64,000 nucleotides of DNA from Tyzzerella sp. (GCA_017410145.1 JAFQRJ010000010.1:1-64000); one strand, 5' to 3'; counted from the stretch's first letter, positions 53,216 through 62,855 are shown. A program made the numbers and translations. Notes: a model not told the origin generated them from the sequence alone.

Positions 53216-54274
53216 TCATTGCTTTAACATATCCTCAATAAATATCCCATATCCTCTCGTCGGGTCATTCACCAGCACATGCGTCACCGCACCCACCAAT
53301 TTCCCATCCTGTGCGATTGGACTTCCGCTCATTCCCTGTACGATTCCTCCTGTCAACTCCAACAGTTCTTCGTCCACTACTTCAATGACAATTCCTTTGT
53401 TCACATTTCCTGTGTAATAATCCACATTTTTTATCTTAATATCATATTCCTTCATTGTGCCGTTTACGGTACAACGAATCGTTGCATTGCCAATCTTGAT
53501 ATCATCTTTTTCGCAGATTTCTATTGGTTCCTGGTTTTCTAAAAGTTTATCAATATTCTCGATTTTTCCATAAATTCCGTTTTCCGTATTTTTTTCGACT
53601 GTGCCTAAAATGTTATAGCGATTATAAATAATCACGCCTTCCAATCCACCAGGCTCCCCTTTTTTACCCTTTTGTACACCAATAATATTTGTCTCATAGA
53701 CGGTTCCTTCTGATATTTCTAATAATTCCTCCGTATCTGTGTCATGAATACCATGTCCCAATGCACCAAATTCACTATTTGTCGTCACAAAGGTCAGTGT
53801 CCCAAGACCTTGCACATTATCCTTCACCCAAATTCCCAATTTGTACTTTTGCTCCCCTACCTGTACAGACTGCATTTTCACATCAATATACTCTTCTTCT
53901 CGTCTTAGGTTCAGTATGACCTCAGACGATTCCAGTTTCGCCACTGCCCTGATCAAATCCTTCTTTGTATCAATGTTCTCCCCATTCATCCCAACGATAT
54001 AATCTCCGGATTTGACCAAGTTTTTTGCAGGCTCGTATGCATTGCCATCCACACATTCAATAGATTCTGTTGCAAGCACAAGAACGCCATCCATTTCCAT
54101 ATAGATACCAATTGGCACTCCGCCTGGAATGACCATTTCGCCATCTATGGACTTGGTACTTACCTGCTGATTTTCCTCTTCTTCTTGCAATGTTGTTACG
54201 CCCAAGCCGGTACCCATAGTCATTGCAAGAAGAACGAACATAATTAATATTCGTTTATACCACCATCTTCGCAT
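53216..54274 (-). CDS. spoIVB: SpoIVB serine peptidase (stage IV sporulation signal)
   Basis: A 352-residue S55 peptidase. An N-terminal membrane anchor (about 8-27) is followed by a PDZ domain (about 65-135) and the peptidase domain with FGALGHGIHD (catalytic His about 174-177) and VQGMSGSPIAQDGK (catalytic Ser about 316-318). In the forespore it cleaves SpoIVFA and so triggers pro-sigma-K processing in the mother cell. It follows recN as usual, but spo0A is not next to it. The last 36 codons recur twice as fragments at 44.8 and 46.7 kb. Confidence 0.96.
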   Translation of the reverse strand: MRRWWYKRILIMFVLLAMTMGTGLGVTTLQEEEENQQVSTKSIDGEMVIPGGVPIGIYMEMDGVLVLATESIECVDGNAYEPAKNLVKSGDYIVGMNGENIDTKKDLIRAVAKLESSEVILNLRREEEYIDVKMQSVQVGEQKYKLGIWVKDNVQGLGTLTFVTTNSEFGALGHGIHDTDTEELLEISEGTVYETNIIGVQKGKKGEPGGLEGVIIYNRYNILGTVEKNTENGIYGKIENIDKLLENQEPIEICEKDDIKIGNATIRCTVNGTMKEYDIKIKNVDYYTGNVNKGIVIEVVDEELLELTGGIVQGMSGSPIAQDGKLVGAVTHVLVNDPTRGYGIFIEDMLKQ

Positions 54275-54324
54275 TCCACAACCTCCTTATTCATTTGAGG
54301 CACTTTAAATAGAATCTCGCAAAA

Positions 54325-54356
54325 AAAGCAGATACTCTTTTTTAAGTGTCTGCTTT
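54325..54356 (-). terminator. Terminator after recN
   Basis: Stem AAAGCAGACACT / AGTATCTGCTTT (one wobble) followed by T7 on the minus strand, 22 bp after the recN stop. Confidence 0.85.
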
Positions 54357-54377
54357 ATTATGTGGATTATTCACTTT

Positions 54378-56063
54378 TTAAATCTGGTGATATTTTGTGC
54401 GCTTTGCCAATTCCTTCATCTCGGCCGCACTTTCCATTACTTTTTCAGTAATTTCTGCACCACCTAAAATTCTGGCAAGTTCATCAATTTCCTCCTCTTT
54501 GTTTAATAAAGAAATACTTGTCCTTGTTTTTCCTTCTGTAACCTTCTTTTCAATTGCGAAATGTGCATCTGCCATGGCTGCGATTTGAGCCAAATGTGTA
54601 ATGCAGATGATTTGATGATTTCGTCCTATCAGAGCCATTTTTTCTGATACTTTCTGCGCAGTGCGACCGCTGATTCCCACATCAATTTCATCAAAAATCA
54701 AAGTTTCAATTCTATCTTTTTCCGCCATTACGGTCTTGATGGCAAGCATGATTCTGGATAATTCCCCTCCGGAAGCCACATCGCCAAGAGGACGAACCGG
54801 TTCGCCCGGATTCATGGATATCATAAATTCCACTTCGTCTGTTCCGATTAAGCTATAATGTTCTAAGGCTGTAAACACCATCTCAAACTTCACATCAAAG
54901 AAATTCAAATCTAGAAGGTTCTCTTTAATTGCTTTGGTCAATTCTTTTGAAGCTTCTTGTCGCATTTTCGAGAGTTGCAAGGATAATGAACTTAGTTTCT
55001 GTTCTGCTTCTGCTAAATTTCTGCGCAGCGTCTCCAAATAAGAATCATAATCTTGTAGTTTTCTTAGTGTTTCTTCTTTTTCTTCGCAATATGTAAGAAT
55101 TTCTTGAATGCTATTTCCATATTTTGACTTCAAATGATTGATTTCATTTAATCGTTTTTCTACTTCATAAAAATCTTCTTCTGAGAAATCAAAAGACGAA
55201 CTATAATCGGATAGTTCTCGATTAAAATCATTTAACAAATTATCCACTTCTGTTAGCTGTGCATATAGTTCATTTGCTTTTTCATCATAACGAGCTGCTT
55301 CCTGCAGACAATAAATTGCACGGCTTAAGTTATCACTAGCATTCTGATTTGCATTGGCTGTATAACCATATGCCTCCTCTATATTCGCAGTAATCTTCTT
55401 GCCATTTACCATGCGACGATATTGTTCTTCTAAAAGTTCATCTTCCTGCTCTTTTAAATTCGCTCCTCTGATTTCCTGAATTTCAAATTCAAGAAAACTC
55501 ATTTCTTTGTTGCGGGCTTTCTCATCTAGGTTCGCTTCTTGCAGTTCTTCTTTATACTGTTTATAAATCTGATACGCAGCGGCAACCTTTTGCTTTACAT
55601 CGTTTATCGTATCCTTGGCAAATTCATCTAAAATTGATAAATGGTTTTTCTTATACAAAAGAGACTGGTGTTCATGTTGTCCGTGGATATCAATTAATAT
55701 TCCCGCAACTTCTTTTAACTGTGAAATTTGAACCGCCTCGCCATTGATTTTACTTACACTGCGTTTTCCAATCATTTTTCGGCTAAGGGTTATCATCCCA
55801 TCTTCCGGATAAACGTCCAAATCTTTTAATAAGTTAATTTGAACTTCATCTTCCACAAAAAAGCCGAGTTCCACGTATCCCGGTTCCTCTTCATTCCGCA
55901 AAATGTCGGATGAATATCTTCCGCCGAGGGCAAGATTAACAGAGCCGAGAATAATGGATTTCCCGGCTCCGGTTTCACCTGATAAAATATTGAGTCCTTC
56001 CTTAAATTCTACTTCAATCTCGTCTATTAAGGCGAGATTTTTTACATACAAATTATGCAGCAT
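54378..56063 (-). CDS. recN: DNA repair protein RecN
   Basis: A 561-residue SMC-like ATPase. The start at 56063 (MLHNLYVKNLALIDEI) matches the family; the longer frame is the argR gene's other frame. Walker A is GETGAGKS (about 30-37), a long coiled coil spans about 160-380, and the signature VASGGELSR and Walker B LIFDEIDVGISG lie near 455-495. It acts at double-strand breaks. Its start overlaps the end of argR by about 10 bp upstream spacing, in the order typical for Firmicutes. Confidence 0.97.
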   Translation of the reverse strand: MLHNLYVKNLALIDEIEVEFKEGLNILSGETGAGKSIILGSVNLALGGRYSSDILRNEEEPGYVELGFFVEDEVQINLLKDLDVYPEDGMITLSRKMIGKRSVSKINGEAVQISQLKEVAGILIDIHGQHEHQSLLYKKNHLSILDEFAKDTINDVKQKVAAAYQIYKQYKEELQEANLDEKARNKEMSFLEFEIQEIRGANLKEQEDELLEEQYRRMVNGKKITANIEEAYGYTANANQNASDNLSRAIYCLQEAARYDEKANELYAQLTEVDNLLNDFNRELSDYSSSFDFSEEDFYEVEKRLNEINHLKSKYGNSIQEILTYCEEKEETLRKLQDYDSYLETLRRNLAEAEQKLSSLSLQLSKMRQEASKELTKAIKENLLDLNFFDVKFEMVFTALEHYSLIGTDEVEFMISMNPGEPVRPLGDVASGGELSRIMLAIKTVMAEKDRIETLIFDEIDVGISGRTAQKVSEKMALIGRNHQIICITHLAQIAAMADAHFAIEKKVTEGKTRTSISLLNKEEEIDELARILGGAEITEKVMESAAEMKELAKRTKYHQI

Positions 56064-56073
56064 ATTATTTTCC

Positions 56074-56523
56074 TCACAACACGATTTTACGGATTTTATC
56101 CATGACAACAGCCGTATCTTCCATTGTACGAATTGCACACATAATGGTGTCGTCCCCTGCAATACATCCAACCACTTCATTCCATCGCATTTCATCAATT
56201 GCCGCAGCAACTGCCATGGCCATTCCGGATACGGTCTTAATCACCAAAATGTTCATTGCCATATCCATAGAAACAAATCCATCTTTTAAAATACGGATAT
56301 ATTTATCACGAAGTGCATTTTCTGTAGCCTTTAAAACCACATATTTCTGACGTCCGTCATCAGTTGCTACCTTTGTGAGCTTCAAATCACGAATATCTCT
56401 CGAAACCGTTGCTTGCGTAATCTGAAAGCCTTCCTCTCGCAAACGGTCTGCCAATTCTTCCTGTGTTTCTATATCATATTTATTTACCAATTCTACGATT
56501 TTTACATGTCTGTTTACTTTCAT
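56074..56523 (-). CDS. argR: Arginine repressor ArgR
   Basis: A 149-residue regulator with an N-terminal winged helix (about 1-70, ELADRLREEGFQITQATVSRDIRDL in parts) and a C-terminal hexamerisation/arginine-binding domain with GCIAGDDTIMCA (about 118-129, Asp pair contacting arginine). It controls arginine biosynthesis and breakdown. It lies two bases after nadK. Confidence 0.97.
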   Translation of the reverse strand: MKVNRHVKIVELVNKYDIETQEELADRLREEGFQITQATVSRDIRDLKLTKVATDDGRQKYVVLKATENALRDKYIRILKDGFVSMDMAMNILVIKTVSGMAMAVAAAIDEMRWNEVVGCIAGDDTIMCAIRTMEDTAVVMDKIRKIVL

Positions 56524-56525
56524 TG

Positions 56526-57338
56526 CTAGTTCCCTTTCATCTTCTCTCTCATTATTTCCAAGAAACTAATTTTACTTAATTTTACCAATTTGGCAGTCGC
56601 TTCTGCTTTTCGAATCTGAATCCTATCACCAGTATGTACAATGATATCTTCAACCCCGTCAAAGGAAACCACAGCTTCTTCTATATCCCCATCTCTGCCT
56701 TCACATACTTCCAACACAATCTCATCCTCTGCTGACAAAACGATGCTGCTTGTATTTAACGCATGGGAACAGATTGGTGTAATGACAATTAATGAAGCAG
56801 TTGGTGCTACAATTGGTCCGCCGGCTGACAGATTGTAAGCCGTGGACCCTGTCGGTGTTGATACGATAACGCCGTCCGCCCGATAGGTGTTTAACAGCTC
56901 TCCATTTACATAAATACGAAACTGAATCACACGTACTTTTCCAAAACGTGTCAATACAATATCATTCAACGCAAGATTCGGTACCTGGTCTTTTACCTGT
57001 CCTTGTAGTAACATCCGTTTTTCTACATAGATTTCCCCAGCCATCAACTGGTCAATGCTCTTTTCCAGATCACTTACCTCTACCTCTGTAAGATAGCCTA
57101 AAGTACCCATGTTAATTCCAAGCATCGGCACATCCCCGGAAGGAAGCTCTCTTGCCGCACGAATCAATGTACCATCACCGCCAAGCACAAGAATGCAGTC
57201 AACGTCATCCGGCATCGAATCATTTTCCTCTGCCAGCATACACACGCCACCTTTATTTTCGATATAAGCTTGTATATTCTTTGTAACCTCTAAATCCTTA
57301 TCTTTTGTTCGATTTGTAATAATATAAAATCTTTTCAC
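56526..57338 (-). CDS. nadK: NAD kinase
   Basis: A 270-residue protein with the GGDGT motif (53-57), the NMGTLGYLTEV loop and VSTPTGSTAYNLSAGGPIV (about 160-178). It makes NADP from NAD with ATP or polyphosphate. It is part of the tlyA-nadK-argR-recN run. Confidence 0.97.
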   Translation of the reverse strand: MKRFYIITNRTKDKDLEVTKNIQAYIENKGGVCMLAEENDSMPDDVDCILVLGGDGTLIRAARELPSGDVPMLGINMGTLGYLTEVEVSDLEKSIDQLMAGEIYVEKRMLLQGQVKDQVPNLALNDIVLTRFGKVRVIQFRIYVNGELLNTYRADGVIVSTPTGSTAYNLSAGGPIVAPTASLIVITPICSHALNTSSIVLSAEDEIVLEVCEGRDGDIEEAVVSFDGVEDIIVHTGDRIQIRKAEATAKLVKLSKISFLEIMREKMKGN

Positions 57339-57352
57339 GATTCTTTACACTC

Positions 57353-58162
57353 CTATTTTGCAAGAGTTTCAAATGCATTCTCCACAACCTGTTTCCAATC
57401 AATTGCAACATCTGTAATTGTTCCTATTTCCTCTACCTTTTGTAAATGTGCCAGATATTCAATATTTCCTTCCGGCCCCTTGATCGGCGAGAAATCCAAA
57501 TTAAGTACATTAAATCCAATGGAAACGGCATAGGATAATACCATTTCTATAACCTCATAATGTGTGCTTTTCTCGCGAACCACACCTTTTTTTCCTACTT
57601 TGTCACGTCCCGCTTCAAATTGTGGTTTGATAAGCGCAACAATCTGACCGTCTTCTTTTAAATAATTTCGGATAGGTAAAAGTACTTTTGTAAGCGAGAT
57701 AAAGGAAACATCTATTGACGAAAAATCAATCGTTTCTCCCAAATCATCCGGTGTCACATATCGGATATTGGTCTTTTCCATACAGACAACACGCTCGTCC
57801 TGTCTCAATTTCCATGCAAGTTGATTGGTTCCCACATCAATGGCAAACACCTTTTTTGCGCCATTTTGTAACATACAGTCCGTAAAACCACCGGTAGAAG
57901 AACCCACATCGGTACAAACCTTGTCTTGCAATTGTACGTCAAAGTTTGCAATTGCTTTTTCTAATTTCAAGCCACCACGACTGACGTATGGAAGTTTACT
58001 ACCTTTTACTTCAATATGCACCTCTTCCGGGAATGTACTACCTGCCTTATCTTCCCTCTGTCCTTCCACAAACACATTTCCAGACATAATGATTGCTTTC
58101 GCCTTCTCTCTGGACTCCGCCAGATTTCTTTTTACCAATAATACGTCTAAACGTTCTTTCAT
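57353..58162 (-). CDS. tlyA: TlyA-family rRNA 2'-O-methyltransferase
   Basis: A 269-residue protein from the ATG at 58162 (AGGAG five bases upstream). The N-terminal S4 RNA-binding domain (about 1-60, RLDVLLVKRNLAESREKAK) is followed by an FtsJ-type SAM domain with DVGSSTGGFTDCMLQNGA (about 80-97) and a KPQFEAGR motif. It methylates 16S/23S rRNA; older annotation calls it hemolysin A. It starts 8 bp after dxs. Confidence 0.95.
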   Translation of the reverse strand: MKERLDVLLVKRNLAESREKAKAIIMSGNVFVEGQREDKAGSTFPEEVHIEVKGSKLPYVSRGGLKLEKAIANFDVQLQDKVCTDVGSSTGGFTDCMLQNGAKKVFAIDVGTNQLAWKLRQDERVVCMEKTNIRYVTPDDLGETIDFSSIDVSFISLTKVLLPIRNYLKEDGQIVALIKPQFEAGRDKVGKKGVVREKSTHYEVIEMVLSYAVSIGFNVLNLDFSPIKGPEGNIEYLAHLQKVEEIGTITDVAIDWKQVVENAFETLAK

Positions 58163-58170
58163 CTGTTCTC

Positions 58171-60042
58171 CTATTTCCTCATCGTTGCACATGCAAATTC
58201 CACCTTGTTTACAATGGATTCTGCATCTAAATGAATCGTTTTACGAAGTAGTCCAATATTCCCATGTTCAATGTAAGCATCCGGTATACCATTCACAAGC
58301 ACCTGCACATCTAGTTTTTGCTCTGCCAAATACTTTACAACACCTGCGCCATATCCACCGGAAATAGCTGCATCTTCAATTGTAACAAACAGCTTATGTT
58401 CCTGTGCCAACTCATGTAAAACATCCGTATCCATTGGTTTCACGAAACGGCTGTTTATTAAGCTACAGTTATAACCTTTTTCTTTTAGAGTCTTCCATAC
58501 AGCCTCTGCAACTTCCATCATATGGCCTACAGATAGAATTGCAATGTCTGATTCTTTATAGATTATTTCGCTTTTCCCATGAACAATCGTGGCCTTAAAT
58601 TCCTGCAATTCCTCGTATACATTGCCTCTCGGATAGCGAATGGCAACCGGACCGTCATGCAATGCTGCCCATTCCATCATTGCCCTAAATTCCCATCTGT
58701 TCTTCGGTGCCAGAATGGTAATGTTCGGAATATGATTTAAATATGCTACATCATAGGCTCCCTGATGAGTCTCTCCGTCACTTCCCACAAGACCTGCTCT
58801 GTCAATGGCAAAGATAACCGGTAACTTTTGCATACAAACATCATGTACAATCTGGTCATACCCCCGTTGTAAGAACGCCGAATAGATAGCAACTACAGGT
58901 TTCAGCCCTGCCGCCGCCAATCCAGCTGCAAACGTAACAGCATGCTGCTCTGCAATTCCCACATCAAAGAAGCGTTCCGGAAATTTCTCTTGGAACTTTG
59001 AAAGACCGGTTCCGTCCTTCATGGCTGCAGTAATGGCTACTAGCTTCGGCTCTTTCTCTCCCAAATCACACATGATTTTAGAAAATACATCTGTGTAGGT
59101 GTCCTTTTTCTTCTCATCCAAGACATTTCCCGTTTCCAAATCAAAAGGAGCAATGCCATGAAATTTGGAAGGATTTAATTCTGCAGGCGCATATCCCTTT
59201 CCTTTTTCAGTTAATACATGTACCAAGACAGCATTATCCATCTTCTGTGCTTCTTTAAAAACACGGTATAATTTCTTCACATCATGCCCGTCCACAGGTC
59301 CCAGATAAGTGATACCCATATCCTCAAACAGCATTCCAGGCACAAAAAGTTGTTTGATACTGTTTTTCGTTTTTCGAATATTATTTACCAGACGTTCCCC
59401 AACACCCGGAATCTTATTTAAAGTATTGGTAACACCTTTTTTCATATTATTATAAAAATCAGTTGTGCGAAGGCCGTCCAAATACATATGCATTCCGCCA
59501 ACATTTTCTGAAATAGACATATTATTATCGTTTAACACAATAATAAAATTACTATTCAAATGAGCCGCGTTATTCAGGGCTTCGTACGCCATACCACCTG
59601 TCAAGGAACCATCTCCTATAACAGAAACCACACGATAATTCTCCCCCAAGATTTCTCTTGCTTCTACATATCCTAGACCTGCCGAAATAGAAGTGGAGCT
59701 ATGTCCTGTGTCAAATGCATCACAGTTGCTCTCTTTTCTTTTTGGGAAACCACTCATGCCTCCAAACTGTCTTAAATGCTTAAATCCATCTTTTCGCCCC
59801 GTTAAAATCTTATGCGTGTAGGACTGATGCCCCACATCCCAAATCATTTTATCCCTCGGAAGTGAAAATGCCAGATGCATGGCCATAGTAAGTTCTACAA
59901 CACCTAAATTCGAGGCAAGATGCCCGCCTGTTTTGCTAATATTTTCCACTAAAAACTGGCGAATTTCTGCCGCAAGCACGTCCAATTCAGCCCAGTTTAG
60001 TTTCTTTATGTCATTCGCTTTCTGAATTCGCTCCAATATCAT
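58171..60042 (-). CDS. dxs: 1-deoxy-D-xylulose-5-phosphate synthase
   Basis: A 623-residue thiamine-diphosphate enzyme with GHQSYTHKILTGR (about 72-84), the TPP motif GDGSLTGGMAYEALNNA (about 145-161) and the transketolase-like RAGLVGSDGETHQGAYD (about 405-421). It joins pyruvate and glyceraldehyde-3-phosphate in the first step of the MEP isoprenoid pathway. It follows ispA by 13 bp. Confidence 0.98.
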   Translation of the reverse strand: MILERIQKANDIKKLNWAELDVLAAEIRQFLVENISKTGGHLASNLGVVELTMAMHLAFSLPRDKMIWDVGHQSYTHKILTGRKDGFKHLRQFGGMSGFPKRKESNCDAFDTGHSSTSISAGLGYVEAREILGENYRVVSVIGDGSLTGGMAYEALNNAAHLNSNFIIVLNDNNMSISENVGGMHMYLDGLRTTDFYNNMKKGVTNTLNKIPGVGERLVNNIRKTKNSIKQLFVPGMLFEDMGITYLGPVDGHDVKKLYRVFKEAQKMDNAVLVHVLTEKGKGYAPAELNPSKFHGIAPFDLETGNVLDEKKKDTYTDVFSKIMCDLGEKEPKLVAITAAMKDGTGLSKFQEKFPERFFDVGIAEQHAVTFAAGLAAAGLKPVVAIYSAFLQRGYDQIVHDVCMQKLPVIFAIDRAGLVGSDGETHQGAYDVAYLNHIPNITILAPKNRWEFRAMMEWAALHDGPVAIRYPRGNVYEELQEFKATIVHGKSEIIYKESDIAILSVGHMMEVAEAVWKTLKEKGYNCSLINSRFVKPMDTDVLHELAQEHKLFVTIEDAAISGGYGAGVVKYLAEQKLDVQVLVNGIPDAYIEHGNIGLLRKTIHLDAESIVNKVEFACATMRK

Positions 60043-60055
60043 AAGAGCACCCCTT

Positions 60056-60946
60056 TTATTTTTCTCTGTGAATCAGTGATTTTAAAAGCTCCTCCAAGAA
60101 CAAATCATTGGTTTCAAAACGATGCAATAATTCAATTGCTTCCAATGAAATCTTCTCCACATATTCCTTCGCTTTATCAAGCCCAACCAATGTCACATAC
60201 GTTGTCTTTTCATTTTTTTCATCACTTAAAATCGGTTTCCCAAGTACCTCTGCTGTACTTGTCACATCCAAGATATCATCTTGAATCTGGAATGCAATAC
60301 CAACATTTTTCGCAATGGTCTCTATATCCTTGATTGCTTCTTCACTTGCTCCTGCAAGAATTGCTCCAATCATCATGGAGCTTTCAATCAAAGCACTTGT
60401 CTTTAATTCATAAATAAAATCTAACACTTCTTTGGAAACCGCATTGCCTGCACTCTCCACATCTACAACCTGACCGCCAATCATACCATAGATTCCGGCT
60501 TTTTGGGCAAGCACCTGAATTGCCTTCCCAATCTCCAATGCTTTTGTCTGATACATGGAAAATGCTTTTGCTGCCGTCTCAAATGCATAGTTTAAAAGCG
60601 CATCTCCGGCAAGTATTCCCATGCCTTCTCCGTATACCACATGTGTGGTCTTTCTTCCTCGGCGATAATCATCATTATCCATGGCCGGAAGGTCATCATG
60701 TACTAGGGAATATGTATGAATCATCTCGATTGCTGCCATAAAAGGCTCGATAATATCGCTATTACCACCAAACAAATGAAATGTTTCCAGCATGAGCATC
60801 GGGCGAAGTCTCTTTCCTCCCGCCATAACGCTGTATTCCATTGCCTCCATGATTACCTTTTGATACCCTTCCTGCTCAGGAAGATATTTCTTCAAAATGG
60901 TTTCAATTACTTCTACCTTTTTGCCTTGCTCTTCTTTAAAACTCAT
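60056..60946 (-). CDS. ispA: Farnesyl diphosphate synthase (short-chain polyprenyl synthetase)
   Basis: A 296-residue all-helical enzyme. The ATG at 60946 has GGAG six bases upstream; two earlier in-frame ATGs lack this. The two Asp-rich motifs are DDLPAMDND (about 80-88) and DDILD (about 220-224), with GGKRLRPML near 47. It elongates DMAPP with IPP and supplies isoprenoid precursors. Its start overlaps the end of xseB by 11 bp. Confidence 0.96.
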   Translation of the reverse strand: MSFKEEQGKKVEVIETILKKYLPEQEGYQKVIMEAMEYSVMAGGKRLRPMLMLETFHLFGGNSDIIEPFMAAIEMIHTYSLVHDDLPAMDNDDYRRGRKTTHVVYGEGMGILAGDALLNYAFETAAKAFSMYQTKALEIGKAIQVLAQKAGIYGMIGGQVVDVESAGNAVSKEVLDFIYELKTSALIESSMMIGAILAGASEEAIKDIETIAKNVGIAFQIQDDILDVTSTAEVLGKPILSDEKNEKTTYVTLVGLDKAKEYVEKISLEAIELLHRFETNDLFLEELLKSLIHREK

Positions 60947-61139
60947 GTTGTTCTCCATTTTCATCCAAAATCAACATTTTTTTCTCGATTGTGTTAATCT
61001 TCTCATTGCAGACCTTTAATAAATCTACCCCTTTATGATACAACTGGAAAGATTCTTCCAAAGACACATTTTCGCCTTCTAATTTTTCTACAATCTCATC
61101 CAATTGCTCAAATACTGTTTCCAATGTTTGCTCTGTCAC
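60936..61139 (-). CDS. xseB: Exodeoxyribonuclease VII small subunit
   Basis: A 67-residue helical protein with the family pattern VFEQLDEIVEKLEGENVSLEESF and LYHKGVDLLKVCNEKI. It starts with GTG (AAGGAGG six bases upstream) inside the end of xseA, overlapping it by 32 bp, and its own end overlaps ispA. It forms the ExoVII complex with XseA. Confidence 0.96.
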   Translation of the reverse strand: MTEQTLETVFEQLDEIVEKLEGENVSLEESFQLYHKGVDLLKVCNEKINTIEKKMLILDENGEQHEF

Positions 61140-62343
61140 TGTAATCCTCCTTCATAGTATCTTCGACTTTTGCCTTCACGATACCATCTGTCATATAGAT
61201 TGTCAGTCTATCCTTAGGCTGAACCTGCTCAATACTTTTTACCACATTGCCATCCTCAGACGCCACATAAGAAAAACCTTGGTTTAACTTCGCCAATGGT
61301 GATGCACCCTTCATTCGTTCAATCTGGATAGCAAGCCTTTGCTTTGCAAGATTTAACTTCTTTTCCATGATGTTACGAAGCTTCTGTTCAATTTCCACGC
61401 TTCTTTGCTGTTTTTCTCGCAGTTTATTTTTCGGATGCAGATATTTCATCCTCATATGATAACGCTCTACCTTCATACGTTCCACCTGTAATTTTTGGTA
61501 AAGCGACTTTTTTAATTTCAAATGCATTTCATCCATATAGTTCTGAAATGCCTGATACTCAAACACAGCCAGTTCCGCTGCAGCCGAAGGTGTCGGCGCA
61601 CGCATGTCTGCCACATAATCCGCAATGGTAGTATCCGTCTCATGACCTACTGCTGAGATAATCGGTGTGCGACAATCAAAAATTGCTCTCGCAACCGGTT
61701 CTTCATTAAATGCCCATAAGTCTTCAATGGAACCGCCTCCACGTCCAACTATAATCACATCCACGCCATGCTTATCCAACATTTCAATACCCTTGACAAT
61801 GCTGGCAGCTGCACCATCGCCCTGCACCAGTGCCGGATATAAAATCAACTGTACGTAAGGATTTCTTCGTGCTGAAATATTCATAATATCACGAATGGCT
61901 GCCCCCGTAGGCGCAGTTACAATTCCAATCTTCTTTGCAAACTTCGGAATCGGCTGCTTATACTCCGGTGCAAACATGCCCATTTCACCAAGTTCGCGCT
62001 TCAAAGCTTCAAACTTCTCATACAAAAGACCTGCGCCATCCAAAATAATCTCTTTGGCATAGAGCTGATATTTGCCATCCCGCTCGTAAGTGGTAACATT
62101 TCCGAGTACAATCACCTGCTGGCCATCCTGCATCTTAAATGCCAATCCGCTTCGTTGTCCTGCAAACATAATACACGCAATAGAGCCGGACTCATCCTTC
62201 AAAGAAAAATAAATATGTCCTGAGGTGTGATACTTGCAGTTGGAAACCTCACCCTTGATATAAATACGATTCAGCATGAAATCCTGTGTAAACATATTTT
62301 TGATATATGCATTCACCTGTTTTACTGAATATACATTACGCAT
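61108..62343 (-). CDS. xseA: Exodeoxyribonuclease VII large subunit
   Basis: A 411-residue protein: N-terminal OB fold (about 1-100, IYIKGEVSNCKYHTSGHIYF), the catalytic domain with GIVTAPTGAAIRDI and VGRGGGSIEDLWAFN (about 185-200), a coiled-coil region and the C-terminal segment. It degrades single-stranded DNA together with XseB. It sits between nusB and xseB as in other Firmicutes. Confidence 0.97.
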   Translation of the reverse strand: MRNVYSVKQVNAYIKNMFTQDFMLNRIYIKGEVSNCKYHTSGHIYFSLKDESGSIACIMFAGQRSGLAFKMQDGQQVIVLGNVTTYERDGKYQLYAKEIILDGAGLLYEKFEALKRELGEMGMFAPEYKQPIPKFAKKIGIVTAPTGAAIRDIMNISARRNPYVQLILYPALVQGDGAAASIVKGIEMLDKHGVDVIIVGRGGGSIEDLWAFNEEPVARAIFDCRTPIISAVGHETDTTIADYVADMRAPTPSAAAELAVFEYQAFQNYMDEMHLKLKKSLYQKLQVERMKVERYHMRMKYLHPKNKLREKQQRSVEIEQKLRNIMEKKLNLAKQRLAIQIERMKGASPLAKLNQGFSYVASEDGNVVKSIEQVQPKDRLTIYMTDGIVKAKVEDTMKEDYSDRANIGNSI

Positions 62344-62352
62344 AAATTTGCC

Positions 62353-62751
62353 CTACTTTACAACCTTTGCTAAAATACCATTTACGAAAGACGGACCATC
62401 ATCGCTGCTGTATTTCTTTGCCAGTTCTACTGCCTCGTTAATAGCAACACCGGTTGGAACATCCTCATCCCATTTAATCTCATATACAGCCAGTCTCATA
62501 ATCGTAAGGTCCACACGGTTCATTCTCGATGTCTTCCATCCTTCGGAAACTGTATTTAAAAGAGCATCTATCTCTTCTTTTTTCTCCACAATCGCTCTGT
62601 ATTTATCTAAAATATACTCTTGGTCTTTTCCTGTAGCCTCTTCCAGTTCTTCGAAATAGAAGCCCTCCTGCTCCTTCATCTCCTCAGCACTATTAAACTC
62701 AATTCGGAATAACATTCTGAAAATATGTTCTCTAAGCTCTGTTCTACTCAT
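62353..62751 (-). CDS. nusB: Transcription antitermination factor NusB
   Basis: A 132-residue all-helical protein beginning MSRTELREHIFRMLFRIEF, with GWKTSRMNRVDLTIMRLAVYE (in parts) and INEAVELAKKYSSDDGPSFVNGIL near the end, which is diagnostic. It binds boxA RNA with NusE for rRNA antitermination. AAGGAG lies nine bases before the ATG. The gene normally follows asp23; here a toxin-antitoxin cassette lies between. Confidence 0.97.
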   Translation of the reverse strand: MSRTELREHIFRMLFRIEFNSAEEMKEQEGFYFEELEEATGKDQEYILDKYRAIVEKKEEIDALLNTVSEGWKTSRMNRVDLTIMRLAVYEIKWDEDVPTGVAINEAVELAKKYSSDDGPSFVNGILAKVVK

Positions 62752-62855
62752 GTTCCACTTCTCCTTAAGTTTCGTGTTTGATTTTATACCTCATAATATT
62801 ATACTACAAATGTGGAAGGCTTGGCAATGAATTATGCATAAATATGCAAATGTTT

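Noticed and set aside
56064-56210. N-terminally extended recN start at 56210
   Set aside because: The extra 49 codons are the other frame of argR; RecN proteins begin at MLHNLYVKN.
57825-58367. 180-codon plus-strand open frame
   Set aside because: It is antisense across tlyA and dxs, both firmly identified.
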